DNA of 64,000 bases from Lysinibacillus odysseyi (GCA_014595895.1 JABUKB010000001.1:1426001-1490000), one strand, 5' to 3'. Positions 44,937-54,982 are shown, numbered from the stretch's first letter. Notes: generated by a model from the sequence alone, not told the origin. Made by a program: numbers and translations.

Positions 44937-44982
44937 GGGGGTGTTCAAAAAGTTTGCTTTTTGAACACCCCCTTGTTTTTTT
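44937..44982. terminator. 16-bp hairpin after the nitronate monooxygenase gene
   Basis: A perfect 16-bp stem (44937-44952 / 44957-44972) with a 4-nt loop; T7 is on the plus-strand side. It lies right behind the stop of the minus-strand gene at 44981. Confidence 0.65.
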
Positions 44983-45982
44983 ACGATAAAGTGCTAATAA
45001 TTTGCCGGACTGTCCCTTGTTTCGCAAGATGGCTGTTTTGCCCCATCCAAAGCGATAAATATTCCGGGCGCCCCTGCACCATGCTGGCTTTGCGAATTTT
45101 AGCCGTTAAATGGTGTTGCAGCGGATACGGAGCGACTACCTCTTCTTTTAAACGTTCAGTAAAGGTATTTTTTAAGCCGCGCGCTGGCTTTCCTGTGAAA
45201 GCTGTCGTAAGCACCGTTTCCGAGCCATGCGCATGTAACACCGCTTCTTTGTGATAGGCATTTACTTCACATTCTTCCGCTACAAGTAAAGCTGTCCCAA
45301 TTTGAACAGCTGCAGCACCATTGTCCATTGCTTGCTGAACGTGCTCGCGTGTCATAATGCCGCCTGTCGCAATGACTGGAATGGATAATGCCCCTTTTAC
45401 TTGTTGTAACAAATCGAATAGGGAGATATGTTCAAAGGGCGTGTGGAAAGAACCCCGGTGCCCTCCTGCCTCGATTCCTTGCAGCACTACTGCATCTAGT
45501 CCCGCTGCTTCTACTGCTAGCGCTTCCGCCTTTGTCGTAGCCGTTCCAATTAAAAAGGCGCCATTTGCTTTAAAGCGTCCAATCACTTCTTCGGAAGGCA
45601 AGCCAAAAGTAAAGGAAACAATCGGGATTTTTTCAGTCAATAATACTTCCACTTGCTCACTATAGAGATCACGCGATACCACACTCGCTGCTCCTTCTAT
45701 TCCAAGTTCGTCATAAATAGGCTGCAATGCTGCGCGCGCTTGCTGCAAGACTTGGGTATCGATGCGCGGCTCTTCCTGCACAAATAAATTGACCCCAAAT
45801 GGTTTCGTTGTTAGCTTACGTGCTTCGTGAATAAATGCTCTTGTCTCTTGACCATCTAAATAACCAGCTCCTATAAAGCCTAGCACCCCCGCCTCACAGC
45901 ATGCTGCGATAAACTTCGGCGTTGTGACTCCCGCCATCGGAGCTTGGATAATTGGTTTTTCTATTCCAAATTGTTTAAACAT
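44981..45982 (-). CDS. Nitronate monooxygenase / NPD-like flavoprotein
   Basis: 333 residues, FMN TIM barrel: PIIQAPMAGVTTPKF at the N-terminus, LQGIEAGGHRGSF with the catalytic-type His, IATGGIMTREHVQQAMDNGA and QIGTALLVAEECE. FabK-type enoyl-ACP reductases share this fold, but the HRGSF context favours nitronate monooxygenase. It sits where spoIIIAA/AB would be expected relative to efp, so its placement looks like an insertion or rearrangement. Confidence 0.82.
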   Translation of the reverse strand: MFKQFGIEKPIIQAPMAGVTTPKFIAACCEAGVLGFIGAGYLDGQETRAFIHEARKLTTKPFGVNLFVQEEPRIDTQVLQQARAALQPIYDELGIEGAASVVSRDLYSEQVEVLLTEKIPIVSFTFGLPSEEVIGRFKANGAFLIGTATTKAEALAVEAAGLDAVVLQGIEAGGHRGSFHTPFEHISLFDLLQQVKGALSIPVIATGGIMTREHVQQAMDNGAAAVQIGTALLVAEECEVNAYHKEAVLHAHGSETVLTTAFTGKPARGLKNTFTERLKEEVVAPYPLQHHLTAKIRKASMVQGRPEYLSLWMGQNSHLAKQGTVRQIISTLS

Positions 45983-46181
45983 AGGAATCCCCTCTTTGTT
46001 TCATTCTATTATTTCCATCTATTGTAACATACGTCAGAGAAATCACCGCATACATTATGATAGGAAAATAATATTGAAAACTTTATTCTTAAAACTCCCA
46101 TTGTTTCCACCTCAATAGAAGGCAGCTAGAAAAGAGCATCTGCTTTGTCATATAGCTGTAACGGGCTCTCTGCTTCTACCT

Positions 46182-46214
46182 AAAAAACACCCGCTTCCAA
46201 ATAGAAGCAGGTGT
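46182..46214 (-). terminator. Terminator after efp
   Basis: An 11-bp stem with one mismatch (46187-46197 / 46204-46214), followed on the minus strand by T6. Confidence 0.8.
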
Positions 46215-46221
46215 CTCGATA

Positions 46222-46779
46222 TTATGCACGAGAAACGTAAGAACCGTCTGTTGTGTTGATAATTAATTTGTCGCCTTCGTTTACGAAGAATGGTACGTTT
46301 ACCATTAAGCCTGTTTGCATTTTCGCCGGTTTCGTACCGCCTGAAGCTGTATCACCTTTAATACCAGGCTCTGTTTCAGCTACTTCTAATACAACAGTAT
46401 TTGGTAATTCAACACCTAACATTTCGCCTTGGTAAGATTGAATGTGTAGCTCCATATTTTCTAATAAGTAGTTTAACTCATCTTCAATTTGAGCTGCAGA
46501 TAAAGTTGTTTGATCATAAGACTCTAAGTCCATAAATACATGCTCATCACCTTGTGCATATAAATACTGCATTTTACGGTTGTCGATCATCGCTTTTTCT
46601 ACTTTTTCGCCAGCGCGGAATGTTTTTTCCGTTACGTTGCCGTTACGTAAATTACGTAATTTAGAACGTACGAATGCTGCGCCTTTACCTGGTTTTACGT
46701 GTTGGAACTCTAATACGCGGAATAAGTTGCCATCAACGATAATTGTTAAACCTGTACGAAAATCGTTTACTGAGATCAT
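46222..46779 (-). CDS. efp: Translation elongation factor P
   Basis: 185 residues, standard length. Three beta-barrel domains; domain I carries [15 protein letters not shown] with the Lys that is modified in many species. [14 protein letters not shown] and the C-terminal [17 protein letters not shown] are conserved. Relieves stalling at polyproline, such as the Pro-rich PepSY linker in this window. GGAGG precedes the ATG; 18 nt behind papQ. Confidence 0.96.
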   Translation of the reverse strand: MISVNDFRTGLTIIVDGNLFRVLEFQHVKPGKGAAFVRSKLRNLRNGNVTEKTFRAGEKVEKAMIDNRKMQYLYAQGDEHVFMDLESYDQTTLSAAQIEDELNYLLENMELHIQSYQGEMLGVELPNTVVLEVAETEPGIKGDTASGGTKPAKMQTGLMVNVPFFVNEGDKLIINTTDGSYVSRA

Positions 46780-46797
46780 GTTGTTTCCTCCAAATGT

Positions 46798-47856
46798 TTA
46801 TAAAATAATGAATTGCTTTGTCGAATGTGTTAATTTTTCATTCCCTGATTCTGTGATTAAAATATCATCCTCAATGCGGACGCCACCAATGCCTGGCAAG
46901 TAAACACCCGGTTCAATCGTTACCGTCATGCCCGGCTCTAAAACCGTCTCACCTCGGAATGAAAGTCCCGGTCCTTCATGCACTTCTAAGCCAATCCCGT
47001 GACCTGTAGAGTGACCAAAAGCCTCGCCGTAACCTTTTGACGTTAAATAATCACGTGCTATAGCATCTGCTTCTTTCCCTGTCATGCCTGGACCTACTTT
47101 TTCTAGCGCTAAAAGCTGAGACTCTAATACAACATTGTACATTTCTACTAACTTTTCAGAAGGCTGACCAACGGCAATTGTACGGGTGATATCTGAAATA
47201 TACCCGTTATATAATGCACCGAAATCAAGCGTTACAAAATCACCTTGTTCGATTACTTTGTCTGTCGCAACCCCATGCGGTAATGCAGAGCGTAGTCCGC
47301 TTGCCACAATTATATCAAAAGATGAGCTTGTAGCACCTTGTTTACGCATGAAAAATTCCAATTCATTCGACACCTCAAGCTCAGTCTTTCCTGGCTTGAT
47401 AAAATCTAGAATATGTGTAAATGCGTTATCCGCTATTTCACATGCAACCTTAATAATATTAATCTCTTCAGGAGTCTTAATCAAGCGAATTTTTTCAATA
47501 ATACCCGAAACTGGTATAAAGTCGGCTTTTACTGCTGCTTGATATTGTTCGAACTCGCCATACGTCATCGCATCCTTCTCAAAGCCAAGCGCTTTTATAC
47601 CTCGTTTTTCTACCTGGTTGGCTACTTCTGCGGTAATAGAACCTGCATGCTGCACAATTTGGAAATCCTGTATTTGTGCGTTTGCTTGTTCTGTATAGCG
47701 GAAATCTGTAATGAATACCGCATCCTGCGCTGTGATAAGCGCCACTCCTGCTGTACCTGTAAAGCCCGTCATATAGCGACGATTATAGCCGTTCGTAATC
47801 AGTAACGCATCTAGCTGTTCGCCTTTTAATTGTTGACGTAATTTCGTTAATTTCAT
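46798..47856 (-). CDS. papQ: M24 family Xaa-Pro aminopeptidase (YqhT)
   Basis: 352 residues. N-terminal creatinase-like domain (~1-125) and pita-bread catalytic domain with the metal ligands in TLDFGALYNGYISDITRT, GHSTGHGIGLEVHEGP and TIEPGVYLPGIGGVRIEDD. Releases N-terminal residues before proline. Same position as yqhT in B. subtilis, upstream of efp. Confidence 0.88.
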   Translation of the reverse strand: MKLTKLRQQLKGEQLDALLITNGYNRRYMTGFTGTAGVALITAQDAVFITDFRYTEQANAQIQDFQIVQHAGSITAEVANQVEKRGIKALGFEKDAMTYGEFEQYQAAVKADFIPVSGIIEKIRLIKTPEEINIIKVACEIADNAFTHILDFIKPGKTELEVSNELEFFMRKQGATSSSFDIIVASGLRSALPHGVATDKVIEQGDFVTLDFGALYNGYISDITRTIAVGQPSEKLVEMYNVVLESQLLALEKVGPGMTGKEADAIARDYLTSKGYGEAFGHSTGHGIGLEVHEGPGLSFRGETVLEPGMTVTIEPGVYLPGIGGVRIEDDILITESGNEKLTHSTKQFIIL

Positions 47857-47869
47857 CTATGTCTTCCCC

Positions 47870-48301
47870 TTACTTCTGTTGTAAAAACTTACGCATCGCC
47901 AGCTCATAACCAAATGTGCCTAAGCCACAAATTTGGCCGACACACTCCGCCGCTAGTTTGGATTCATGACGAAAAGCCTCTCGTGCATGAATATTGGAAA
48001 TATGTACTTCAATCACCGGTACATCCACACTGGCGATTGCATCTCGAATGGCAATGCTCGTATGAGTATACGCTCCGGGATTGATGACAATACCATCGAT
48101 ATTTGAATCCGCTGCTTCGTGAATCCAATCGACTATATCGCCTTCATGGTTAGATTGTCTAAAATCAATTGCAGCTCCAAATTGCTCAGCCAATGCACTG
48201 CAATTTGCTTCCACATCAGCCAATGTTTGTGAGCCATAAATTTCTGGCTCACGCTTACCTAAACGATTCAAGTTTGGTCCATTTAATATGAAAAGTTTCA
48301 T
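47870..48301 (-). CDS. aroQ: Type II 3-dehydroquinate dehydratase
   Basis: 143 residues. [19 protein letters not shown] at the N-terminus, [32 protein letters not shown] with catalytic residues, and [17 protein letters not shown]. Dehydrates 3-dehydroquinate in the shikimate pathway. Head of aroQ-papQ-efp with 13-nt spacing. Confidence 0.94.
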   Translation of the reverse strand: MKLFILNGPNLNRLGKREPEIYGSQTLADVEANCSALAEQFGAAIDFRQSNHEGDIVDWIHEAADSNIDGIVINPGAYTHTSIAIRDAIASVDVPVIEVHISNIHAREAFRHESKLAAECVGQICGLGTFGYELAMRKFLQQK

Positions 48302-48332
48302 GATCTGTCTGCTCCTTTTCTAAATACTCCCT

Positions 48333-48773
48333 CTATTCTAGCATAGTCCCCTTGGACGGCAAATTATTTCGAAGAACGAAACTCTCTCGGTGATAAGTTG
48401 CTGTCTCCGTAATAAATATGAAAGTAGATGTAATGAGCACTAAAAAAGGAATAGATAAATGCTTTATACTGCTGCGGTCCCATGGCAAATCCAACAGCCA
48501 CCACTCAAAAACAATGGCTAAACCTAAACCAAGCACGAATCCTACAATATAGGTTGGCAGACGATATAAAAATTGCAGCCCTATAAACAGGATACATGCC
48601 CCGCAAAAAATGAGGATACCCAGTACGATCCATCGTAAAAAGCCATCTGTAATATCCCCTTTTAAAAAAGTAGTCGGATGCCATTTCAGCCAGTGAAATA
48701 CTCGGAGTACTTTTAATAAAAATGTCAGCACCACTGCCACGAATAAACTAGTCAATGTCATGATTTTCCACAT
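48333..48773 (-). CDS. YqhR-like membrane protein
   Basis: 146 residues with four hydrophobic segments (TSLFVAVVLTFLLKVL, IVLGILIFCGACILFIGL, YIVGFVLGLGLAIVFEWWLL, FLVLITSTFIFI). Named from its position between aroQ and yqhQ. ATG 48773 has AAAGGAGAGG five bases upstream; the longer frame to 48815 has no site. Function unknown. Confidence 0.75.
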   Translation of the reverse strand: MWKIMTLTSLFVAVVLTFLLKVLRVFHWLKWHPTTFLKGDITDGFLRWIVLGILIFCGACILFIGLQFLYRLPTYIVGFVLGLGLAIVFEWWLLDLPWDRSSIKHLSIPFLVLITSTFIFITETATYHRESFVLRNNLPSKGTMLE

Positions 48774-48900
48774 ACAATCCTCTCCTTTGCTATCATCGTT
48801 GCCAAATTTACACAAACTATGCGTTGAAAGTAGTGATTTCTAAGAAAATTTAGTACAATAGGAGAGTGAAAATAACTAGATTAAGAGAGTGGTGTCGTAC

Positions 48901-49839
48901 GTGAGCAAGGAAACACCTGTATACGGGGGGCAAGCGCTGTTAGAAGGCGTGATGTTTGCTGGACAAGATCATATGGTAACAGCTGTTCGTCGGAATGACG
49001 ATTCAATTGATTATTACCATTTAAAAAAAGAAAAAAAACCTCTATATCAAAAACTGAAAAAAATTCCGTTTGTACGTGGAGTTGTGGCACTTTTAGAATC
49101 GGCTGGCTTTGGTTCTCGCCATTTAGAATTTGCTAGCTCTCGCTACGAGGTGGACCCGGGAGACGAACATTTAGCAGAAGAAGAGGAGCCAAGCAAGCTG
49201 CAAATGTGGCTAGGTGTAGCGGTGGTTGGTATTATCTCCTTCCTATTCGGAAAATTTGTCTTTACGCTCCTGCCAATGTTTATGGCAGAGTTTTTCAAGC
49301 CTTGGTTTCCAGGTAAAACAATGCAAATTGTATTAGAAAGCGTTTTTAAATTATCTTTACTGCTTATTTATTTATATATCATTTCACTGACACCCCTTAT
49401 TAAACGTGTGTTCCAGTACCACGGGGCCGAGCATAAGGTGATCAATTGTTATGAAGCAGGCTTACCGATCACTGTAGAAAACGTACAAAAGCAGTCTCGT
49501 CTGCATTACCGCTGTGGTTCAAGCTTCATTTTATTTACGGTTATTGTTGGTTTCTTCGTTTACTTTTTAGTGCCGACAGATCCAATGTGGGTACGCTTAG
49601 CATGGCGTATTGCGCTCATTCCAGTGGTAATTGGGATTTCCTTTGAAGTGTTACAAGCAACGAACAAAGTCCGCAATGTACCGGTTCTTCGTTTTTTAGG
49701 CTATCCTGGTTTATGGTTACAGCTATTAACAACGAAAGAGCCTAAAGATGATATGGTAGAAGTGGCGATTGCTTCTTTCAATAAATTGCATGAGGTAGAG
49801 AAAAACCCTCAAGTTGCTGCAACATTAAATCATGACTAA
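48901..49839 (+). CDS. DUF1385 membrane protein YqhQ
   Basis: 312 residues. MSKETPVYGGQALLEGVMF at the N-terminus matches the YqhQ start; membrane segments from ~115 on; conserved YHGAEHKVINCYEAG and HYRCGSSFILF. Metal-binding-looking His/Cys/Glu residues suggest a membrane enzyme, but the function is unknown. GTG 48901 is preferred by homology; GTG 48889 is an alternative. Divergent from yqhR. Confidence 0.82.
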   Translation: MSKETPVYGGQALLEGVMFAGQDHMVTAVRRNDDSIDYYHLKKEKKPLYQKLKKIPFVRGVVALLESAGFGSRHLEFASSRYEVDPGDEHLAEEEEPSKLQMWLGVAVVGIISFLFGKFVFTLLPMFMAEFFKPWFPGKTMQIVLESVFKLSLLLIYLYIISLTPLIKRVFQYHGAEHKVINCYEAGLPITVENVQKQSRLHYRCGSSFILFTVIVGFFVYFLVPTDPMWVRLAWRIALIPVVIGISFEVLQATNKVRNVPVLRFLGYPGLWLQLLTTKEPKDDMVEVAIASFNKLHEVEKNPQVAATLNHD

Positions 49840-49844
49840 ACAAT

Positions 49845-49872
49845 AAGAGCGCAGGGGCTTCCCTGCGCTCTT
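49845..49872 (+). terminator. Terminator after yqhQ
   Basis: A 12-bp perfect stem (49845-49856 / 49861-49872) with a 4-nt loop and little T-run. Confidence 0.7.
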
Positions 49873-49901
49873 GCTATTAGAAAAACTTCAATTTGAGAAA
49901 T

Positions 49902-49947
49902 AAAATGCCTGTCCTTATCATATACATAATAAGGACAGGCATTTTTT
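49902..49947. terminator. Bidirectional terminator between yqhQ and mqo
   Basis: A near-perfect 16-bp stem (49903-49918 / 49929-49944), A-run before, T-run after. Serves mqo on the minus strand and backs up yqhQ. Confidence 0.85.
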
Positions 49948-49958
49948 GTATGGATTAG

Positions 49959-51497
49959 TTATTTAGATTGTACAGTTTCTGCTGCAGATGCATGTACTTC
50001 TTCAGGAAGCTCTGGGTTATTTAATCGTAAAGCTTCCGCTGTAGATGCATGCACTTCTTTAAGAAGCTCTGGGTTATTCATTAATTTTTGACCATAAGAA
50101 GGAATCATTTCCTTGATTTTTGGTTCCCATTCTTTCACTTCATTCGGGAAACAACGAGTAATTACATCTAGCATTACTTGCACCGCTGTAGAAGCACCTG
50201 GTGAAGCACCAAGTAAAGCTGCTACTGAGCCGTCTGCTGCTGTAATAACTTCTGTACCGAATTGCAGTGTACCTTTACCGCCTGCTTCAGTATCTTTGAT
50301 AACTTGTACACGTTGACCAGCTACAACGATATCCCAGTCTTCCGCTTTTGCGTTTGGAATGAAATCGCGTAACTCTTCAATACGTGCCTCTTTAGATAAC
50401 ATTAACTGCTGGATTAAGTATTTTGTTAATGCCATTTCCTTCACACCAGCTGCTAACAGTGTTGTTAAGTTATGTGGTTTTACAGATGCAATTAAATCCA
50501 TATTTGAACCTGTTTTTAAGAACTTCGGAGAGAAGCCTGCGAACGGACCAAATAATAATGATTTTTTATTATCGATATAACGTGTATCTAAGTGAGGTAC
50601 CGACATTGGCGGTGCACCTACTGCTGCCTTACCGTATACTTTTGCGTTATGCTTTTCAGCAATTTCATCTTTATTACATACTAAGAATAAACCACTAATT
50701 GGGAAACCACCGATGTGTTTCCCTTCTGGAATACCTGTTTTTTGTAATAATTCTAAGCTGCCGCCGCCTGCACCTAAGAAGATAAAGTTTGTGTTTAAAT
50801 ATTGCATTTTGCAAGCTTGCTCATCGAATACTTTTACTTCCCAATTACCTTCTTTGTTGCGTTTCACGTCGCTTACACTATGGTTGTAGTGTACTTCTAC
50901 ACCTTTTGCTTCTAAGTGCTTAATTAATGTACGTGTTAACGCACCGAAGTTCACGTCTGTACCTGTATCGATTTTTGTTGCAGCGATCATATCGTCTGCT
51001 GGGCGGTCTTCCATCATTAAAGGAATCCACTCTTTTAACTTTTCCTTGTCTTCTGTAAACTCCATACCTTCAAACAATGGATTTTGTATCATTGTTTCGA
51101 AACGTTTCTTTAAAAACTTTACATTATCTTCACCGCGCACCATACTCATATGTGGTAATCTTTTAATGAAGTCTTGTGGATTATCTATTAAGTTGTTTTC
51201 TACTAAATAAGCCCAAAATTGCATAGACACTTGGAACTGTTCATTGACATTGATAGCTTTTGTAATGTCTACTGTTCCGTCAGCCTTTTGAGAAGTATAG
51301 TTCAATTCACATAATGCAGCGTGACCTGTCCCCGCATTATTCCACTCATTTGAACTTTCTTCCCCTGCTTTATCAAGCTTTTCAAATAATTTAATGTTCC
51401 ATTCTGGTTTTAATTCTTTCAGGATTGTTCCTAAAGTCGCACTCATGATTCCGGCACCGACTAAGATGACGTCTGTTTTAGTTTCTCTGCTGCTCAT
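49959..51497 (-). CDS. mqo: Malate:quinone oxidoreductase
   Basis: 512 residues. FAD-binding [87 protein letters not shown]. Oxidises malate to oxaloacetate with electrons to quinone. The C-terminus bears a tandem duplication: NNPEL-xxEVHAS-x-AE occurs twice 19 residues apart, encoded by a 57-nt direct repeat. AAGGAAGG precedes ATG 51497. Confidence 0.95.
   Translation of the reverse strand: MSSRETKTDVILVGAGIMSATLGTILKELKPEWNIKLFEKLDKAGEESSNEWNNAGTGHAALCELNYTSQKADGTVDITKAINVNEQFQVSMQFWAYLVENNLIDNPQDFIKRLPHMSMVRGEDNVKFLKKRFETMIQNPLFEGMEFTEDKEKLKEWIPLMMEDRPADDMIAATKIDTGTDVNFGALTRTLIKHLEAKGVEVHYNHSVSDVKRNKEGNWEVKVFDEQACKMQYLNTNFIFLGAGGGSLELLQKTGIPEGKHIGGFPISGLFLVCNKDEIAEKHNAKVYGKAAVGAPPMSVPHLDTRYIDNKKSLLFGPFAGFSPKFLKTGSNMDLIASVKPHNLTTLLAAGVKEMALTKYLIQQLMLSKEARIEELRDFIPNAKAEDWDIVVAGQRVQVIKDTEAGGKGTLQFGTEVITAADGSVAALLGASPGASTAVQVMLDVITRCFPNEVKEWEPKIKEMIPSYGQKLMNNPELLKEVHASTAEALRLNNPELPEEVHASAAETVQSK
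49984..50082. repeat. 57-nt tandem repeat in the 3' end of mqo
   Basis: AGATGCATG recurs at 49986 and 50043, followed in both by ACTTCTT and GAAGCTCTGGGTTATT. Period 57 nt keeps the frame. Confidence 0.85.
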
Positions 51498-51816
51498 TTT
51501 AACCTTCCTTACTCCCTTATATTTTCAGAAATTTTGCATGCGCTTCCATTTTTCGTCAGAACATACATATGTAACGAATAAAAACACATTTTTTCTGGCT
51601 TAACTTTACCATTCTATAGTATATCATAATTGTTTTTGGATTTAAATATTTACAACTTTATGAACATTAAAGGTTTTCTAAAAAAAGAAAAAATTGATTC
51701 ATCCGCATAAAACATTTCAATAAACGAGCAGTTCTTGTGTTAATTGAGACAGTACTTTTACACCAACCCATTTTCTTTCGCATATGCTGAAGAAAATGAT
51801 AAAAAAGGATGGCTGA
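51498..51816. other. 320-nt intergenic region between mqo and the ABC importer
   Basis: Divergent promoter region. A+T-rich; no riboswitch signature (no thi-box or S-box core) and no strong hairpin. Nothing I can define beyond the ribosome site of the importer gene at its right end. Confidence 0.4.
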
Positions 51817-52809
51817 ATGAAACGAATATGTTTATTTAGTTTATTTTTTGTGTTGGTGTTCGTTGCTGCCTGCGGAGATAAGCAAACAGCCGAGAAGCAA
51901 ATGACCGATGTAAAAGTCGGCGAAGTGACACGCTCTATTTTCTATGCTCCGCTGTATGCTGCCATAGAGGAAGGCTTCCTTGAAGAAGAAGGGATTAAGG
52001 TTGACTTAACAACTATTCCAGGTGGCGATAAAACCATGACGGCGCTACTTTCCGATGGAATCGATATTGCATTGATCGGTGCGGAAACTTCTGTTTACGT
52101 AGCTGGTCAGCAACCGAATGATCCAGTCGTGAACTTTGCACAATTAACGCAGACGGACGGAACTTTCCTTGTAGCACGTGAAGAAGTAGAGAATTTTGAT
52201 TGGGAAATGCTGAAGGGCAGTACGTTTTTAGGGCAACGTGTCGGCGGGATGCCGCAAATGGCTGGAGAATTTGTGTTAAAGCAAAAAGGCATTAATCCGC
52301 AAACGGATTTGACACTGATTCAAAATATTGATTTTGCTAATATTGCAAATGCCTTCGCATCCGGCACTGGTGACTATGTTCAGCTATTTGAACCGACAGC
52401 GAGTCTGTTCGAGCAGCAAGGCATTGGAAAAATCGTAGCTTCGTTCGGTGAGGAGCTTGGGGCTATTCCATATACTGTCTTCATGACAAAAACGAGCACG
52501 CTAGAGGATAAGGAAAAGATTGAAAGCTTTACGAAGGCACTTTATAAAGCACAACAATGGGTATATGAACAGCCAGCAGCAGAAGTCGCCGAGTCCATTG
52601 CGCCTTATTTTGAAGATACAGATTTGGCGTTGATTGAAAGCGTAGTTGAACGTTACCGCAGTCAACAATCTTATGCGAAAGATCCGATTATTGATGAAAA
52701 AGAATTTCAGAATTTGCTGAACGTAATGACAGAAGCGAACGTATTAGAAAATGATGTATTGTATGAAGATTTAGTGGATCGCAGTTTTGCAGATGAGGTT
52801 GTGAAGTAG
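51817..52809 (+). CDS. ABC importer substrate-binding lipoprotein (NitT/TauT, SsuA/THI5-like)
   Basis: 330 residues. Signal peptide with lipobox VAAC (Cys ~19), then an SBP fold: YAPLYAAIEEGFLEEEGIKVDLTTIPGGDK and LSDGIDIALIGAETSVY are typical of THI5/SsuA-like binding proteins for thiamine precursors, sulfonates or nitrate-like ligands. The ligand cannot be named. First gene of a three-gene importer with ATPase and permease. Confidence 0.87.
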   Translation: MKRICLFSLFFVLVFVAACGDKQTAEKQMTDVKVGEVTRSIFYAPLYAAIEEGFLEEEGIKVDLTTIPGGDKTMTALLSDGIDIALIGAETSVYVAGQQPNDPVVNFAQLTQTDGTFLVAREEVENFDWEMLKGSTFLGQRVGGMPQMAGEFVLKQKGINPQTDLTLIQNIDFANIANAFASGTGDYVQLFEPTASLFEQQGIGKIVASFGEELGAIPYTVFMTKTSTLEDKEKIESFTKALYKAQQWVYEQPAAEVAESIAPYFEDTDLALIESVVERYRSQQSYAKDPIIDEKEFQNLLNVMTEANVLENDVLYEDLVDRSFADEVVK

Positions 52810-52810
52810 C

Positions 52811-53566
52811 ATGACACTCGTGGAAGTGAAAAATCTCCAACACCTTTTCTTTTCAAATAAGGATTACACAACCGCGCTACATGACGTCAACTTCACAGTG
52901 CAAGCAGGCGAATTTGTTTCATTTATTGGACCGAGCGGCTGCGGGAAATCTACCCTTTTATCCATCCTTGCTGGATTAATTGAGCCAACTGCCGGAACGA
53001 TTACCTATCATACAGCAGACCCTAAAATCGGCTATATGTTGCAGCAGGATTATTTATTTCCATGGAAAACGATTGAGGAAAATATATTGCTTGGACTGAA
53101 AATCGCGAAAAAAGATGACCCAAAAATCGTCCATGATTTACTCCACGCCTTTCAATTGAGCCATACCGCTCCCCTTTATCCTAGCCAGCTATCCGGAGGG
53201 ATGCGTCAAAGGATTGCTTTAGCACGCACATTAGCCATTGACCCTTCTCTCCTTTTACTAGATGAACCTTTTTCAGCTCTCGACTTTTATTCTAAATTAT
53301 TGCTTGAGAACTTCGTCGTGAAAACGTTGCAACAGTTTCAAAAAACAGCGATACTCGTCACACATGATATTGAGGAAGCCATTGCGATGAGCGACAAAAT
53401 TTATTTATTTAGCCACCGCCCAGGTACCCTCATTCAGACCTTTATCATCCCTGAAGCCATCCGCGCTTTACCGCCATTCGATGCACGCAATCATCCGGAG
53501 TTCCAACCGTTATTCCAGCACATTTGGAAGGAGCTTGAGGCCCATGGATACGAAAACATTACATGA
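52811..53566 (+). CDS. ABC importer ATP-binding protein (NitT/TauT family)
   Basis: 251 residues. Walker A GPSGCGKST, Q-loop MLQQDYLFPW, signature LSGGMRQRIALART, Walker B LLLLDEPFSALD, switch His VTHDIEEAI. The LQQDYLFPW and C-terminal pattern fit SsuB/TauB/ThiZ-like ATPases. One base after the binding-protein stop. Confidence 0.92.
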   Translation: MTLVEVKNLQHLFFSNKDYTTALHDVNFTVQAGEFVSFIGPSGCGKSTLLSILAGLIEPTAGTITYHTADPKIGYMLQQDYLFPWKTIEENILLGLKIAKKDDPKIVHDLLHAFQLSHTAPLYPSQLSGGMRQRIALARTLAIDPSLLLLDEPFSALDFYSKLLLENFVVKTLQQFQKTAILVTHDIEEAIAMSDKIYLFSHRPGTLIQTFIIPEAIRALPPFDARNHPEFQPLFQHIWKELEAHGYENIT

Positions 53567-54347
53567 ACAGTTCAACGCACACCAAAAACGGGCGCGGACG
53601 AAAATTAAAATACTTCAACTATTGCTCCTTGTCTGCCTTTTTATCACCTGGGAAATGACTACCTATTATCGCATACTCGACCCTCTTATTTTTAGTAGCC
53701 CTACGGCAGTGTTTCAACTTTTTATTAGTAAAATATCAGACGGCTCTCTACTCCCTCATATCGGCGTCACCTTATTGGAGACAGTGATTGGCTTTTTACT
53801 AGGAACATTGATGGGAACTCTGATCGCTATTTCCCTATGGTCTTCTACTACGTTTGCTAAAGTAATGGACCCATATCTCGTTGTGTTAAATGCGATGCCG
53901 AAAGTGGCCATTGGACCAATGATTCTCGTCATTTTCGGTCCTAATATGATGGCGGTTCTCGTTATGGCAACACTCATTTCGGTTATTATTTCTACGATTG
54001 TCATCTTCTCCGCCTTCCAACAAGTGAACGAAAACTATATTAAAATCATGCAATTGTTTCAGGCAAATAAATTTCAATTATTCCGCCACGTGATTTTACC
54101 TGCTTCTACCCCAACGATTATTTCAACATTAAAGGTAAACGTTGGATTATCATGGGTCGGGGTCATTGTTGGAGAATTTTTAGTGTCCTCTCAAGGTCTT
54201 GGCTATTTGATCCTTTCCGGTTTCCAAGTATTTAATTTCAATACTGTATTTTTAGCGCTTTGTATCATAATCGTATTGGCTACGATTATGTATAAAGGTG
54301 TAGAAATGTTAGAACGTGCATTGTTGAAAAAGTTTAATATAGGATAA
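53544..54347 (+). CDS. ABC importer permease (NitT/TauT family)
   Basis: 267 residues, six membrane segments. EAA-type cytosolic loop around FQLFRHVILPASTPTIISTL, preceded by NAMPKVAIGPMILVIFG. ATG 53544 overlaps the ATPase gene by 23 bases and has AAGGAG 10 bases upstream. Completes the importer. Confidence 0.9.
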   Translation: MDTKTLHEQFNAHQKRARTKIKILQLLLLVCLFITWEMTTYYRILDPLIFSSPTAVFQLFISKISDGSLLPHIGVTLLETVIGFLLGTLMGTLIAISLWSSTTFAKVMDPYLVVLNAMPKVAIGPMILVIFGPNMMAVLVMATLISVIISTIVIFSAFQQVNENYIKIMQLFQANKFQLFRHVILPASTPTIISTLKVNVGLSWVGVIVGEFLVSSQGLGYLILSGFQVFNFNTVFLALCIIIVLATIMYKGVEMLERALLKKFNIG

Positions 54348-54351
54348 AGCT

Positions 54352-54393
54352 CCCCGTAAAAGTTAGACACCCCTCTAATTTTTACGGGGTTTA
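54352..54393 (+). terminator. Terminator of the importer operon
   Basis: A 15-bp stem with one G-U pair (54352-54366 / 54375-54389) followed by TTTATT. Confidence 0.85.
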
Positions 54394-54604
54394 TTATGTA
54401 TGAACCGCCCTACTTCAGACACTCGCACCGTGCTAAGCTACCAATATCACTATACTTTATCAGCTCACTTAAATCTTTAAATGAAATAGGATTTATTTCA
54501 CATGCAATTTACCAATTAATAGTATTTTTTTACAATAATAAGGAAATTTACTTAGTTATGTTGTACTATTAAAGTATATAAAATACAAAGGTGGGATTTT
54601 AATA

Positions 54605-54982
54605 ATGGAAAATAATTTAGTAGCTTTAGTATGTGATGATTCCATTCTTATCCGTAAAAAATTTCATACTATTTTAACGCAGTGTGGTTGCAAAACTATT
54701 TTTGAAGCAGAAAATGGGGTGCAGGCAGTTGAACAAGCCATTGCACAAAAACCAGATGTCATCTTTTTAGATATTGTAATGCCTGATAAAGATGGCATTG
54801 AAGCCTTAAAGGAAATTAAAGTTACATTACCAGAAGTTAAAATCATTATGGCATCGTCAGCAGGGACAAGTAATTTATTAAAAGAAGCCTTAAAAAACGG
54901 GGCCTATGATTTCCTCCAAAAACCAATTACATTAGAAAAAGTTGTGAGCTTACTTGAAAAGATTTTAAAGGAGGCAAAATAA
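54605..54982 (+). CDS. CheY-like single-domain response regulator
   Basis: 125 residues, receiver domain only. Acidic pair Asp11-Asp12, phospho-acceptor Asp56 in FLDIVMPDKDG, Thr/Ser switch region MASSAGTS, Lys in LQKP. AGGTGG precedes the ATG. The stop abuts the next gene, which ends in a CheX-like domain, so the pair may be regulator and phosphatase. Confidence 0.9.
   Translation: MENNLVALVCDDSILIRKKFHTILTQCGCKTIFEAENGVQAVEQAIAQKPDVIFLDIVMPDKDGIEALKEIKVTLPEVKIIMASSAGTSNLLKEALKNGAYDFLQKPITLEKVVSLLEKILKEAK

Noticed and set aside
44937-44972. Perfect 16-bp hairpin as an IS end or MITE
   Set aside because: No second copy and no target duplication found in the window; it behaves as a terminator-like hairpin.
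51498-51816. Thiamine or other riboswitch ahead of the NitT/TauT-type importer
   Set aside because: No conserved thi-box core or other known aptamer sequence and no terminator hairpin in the leader.
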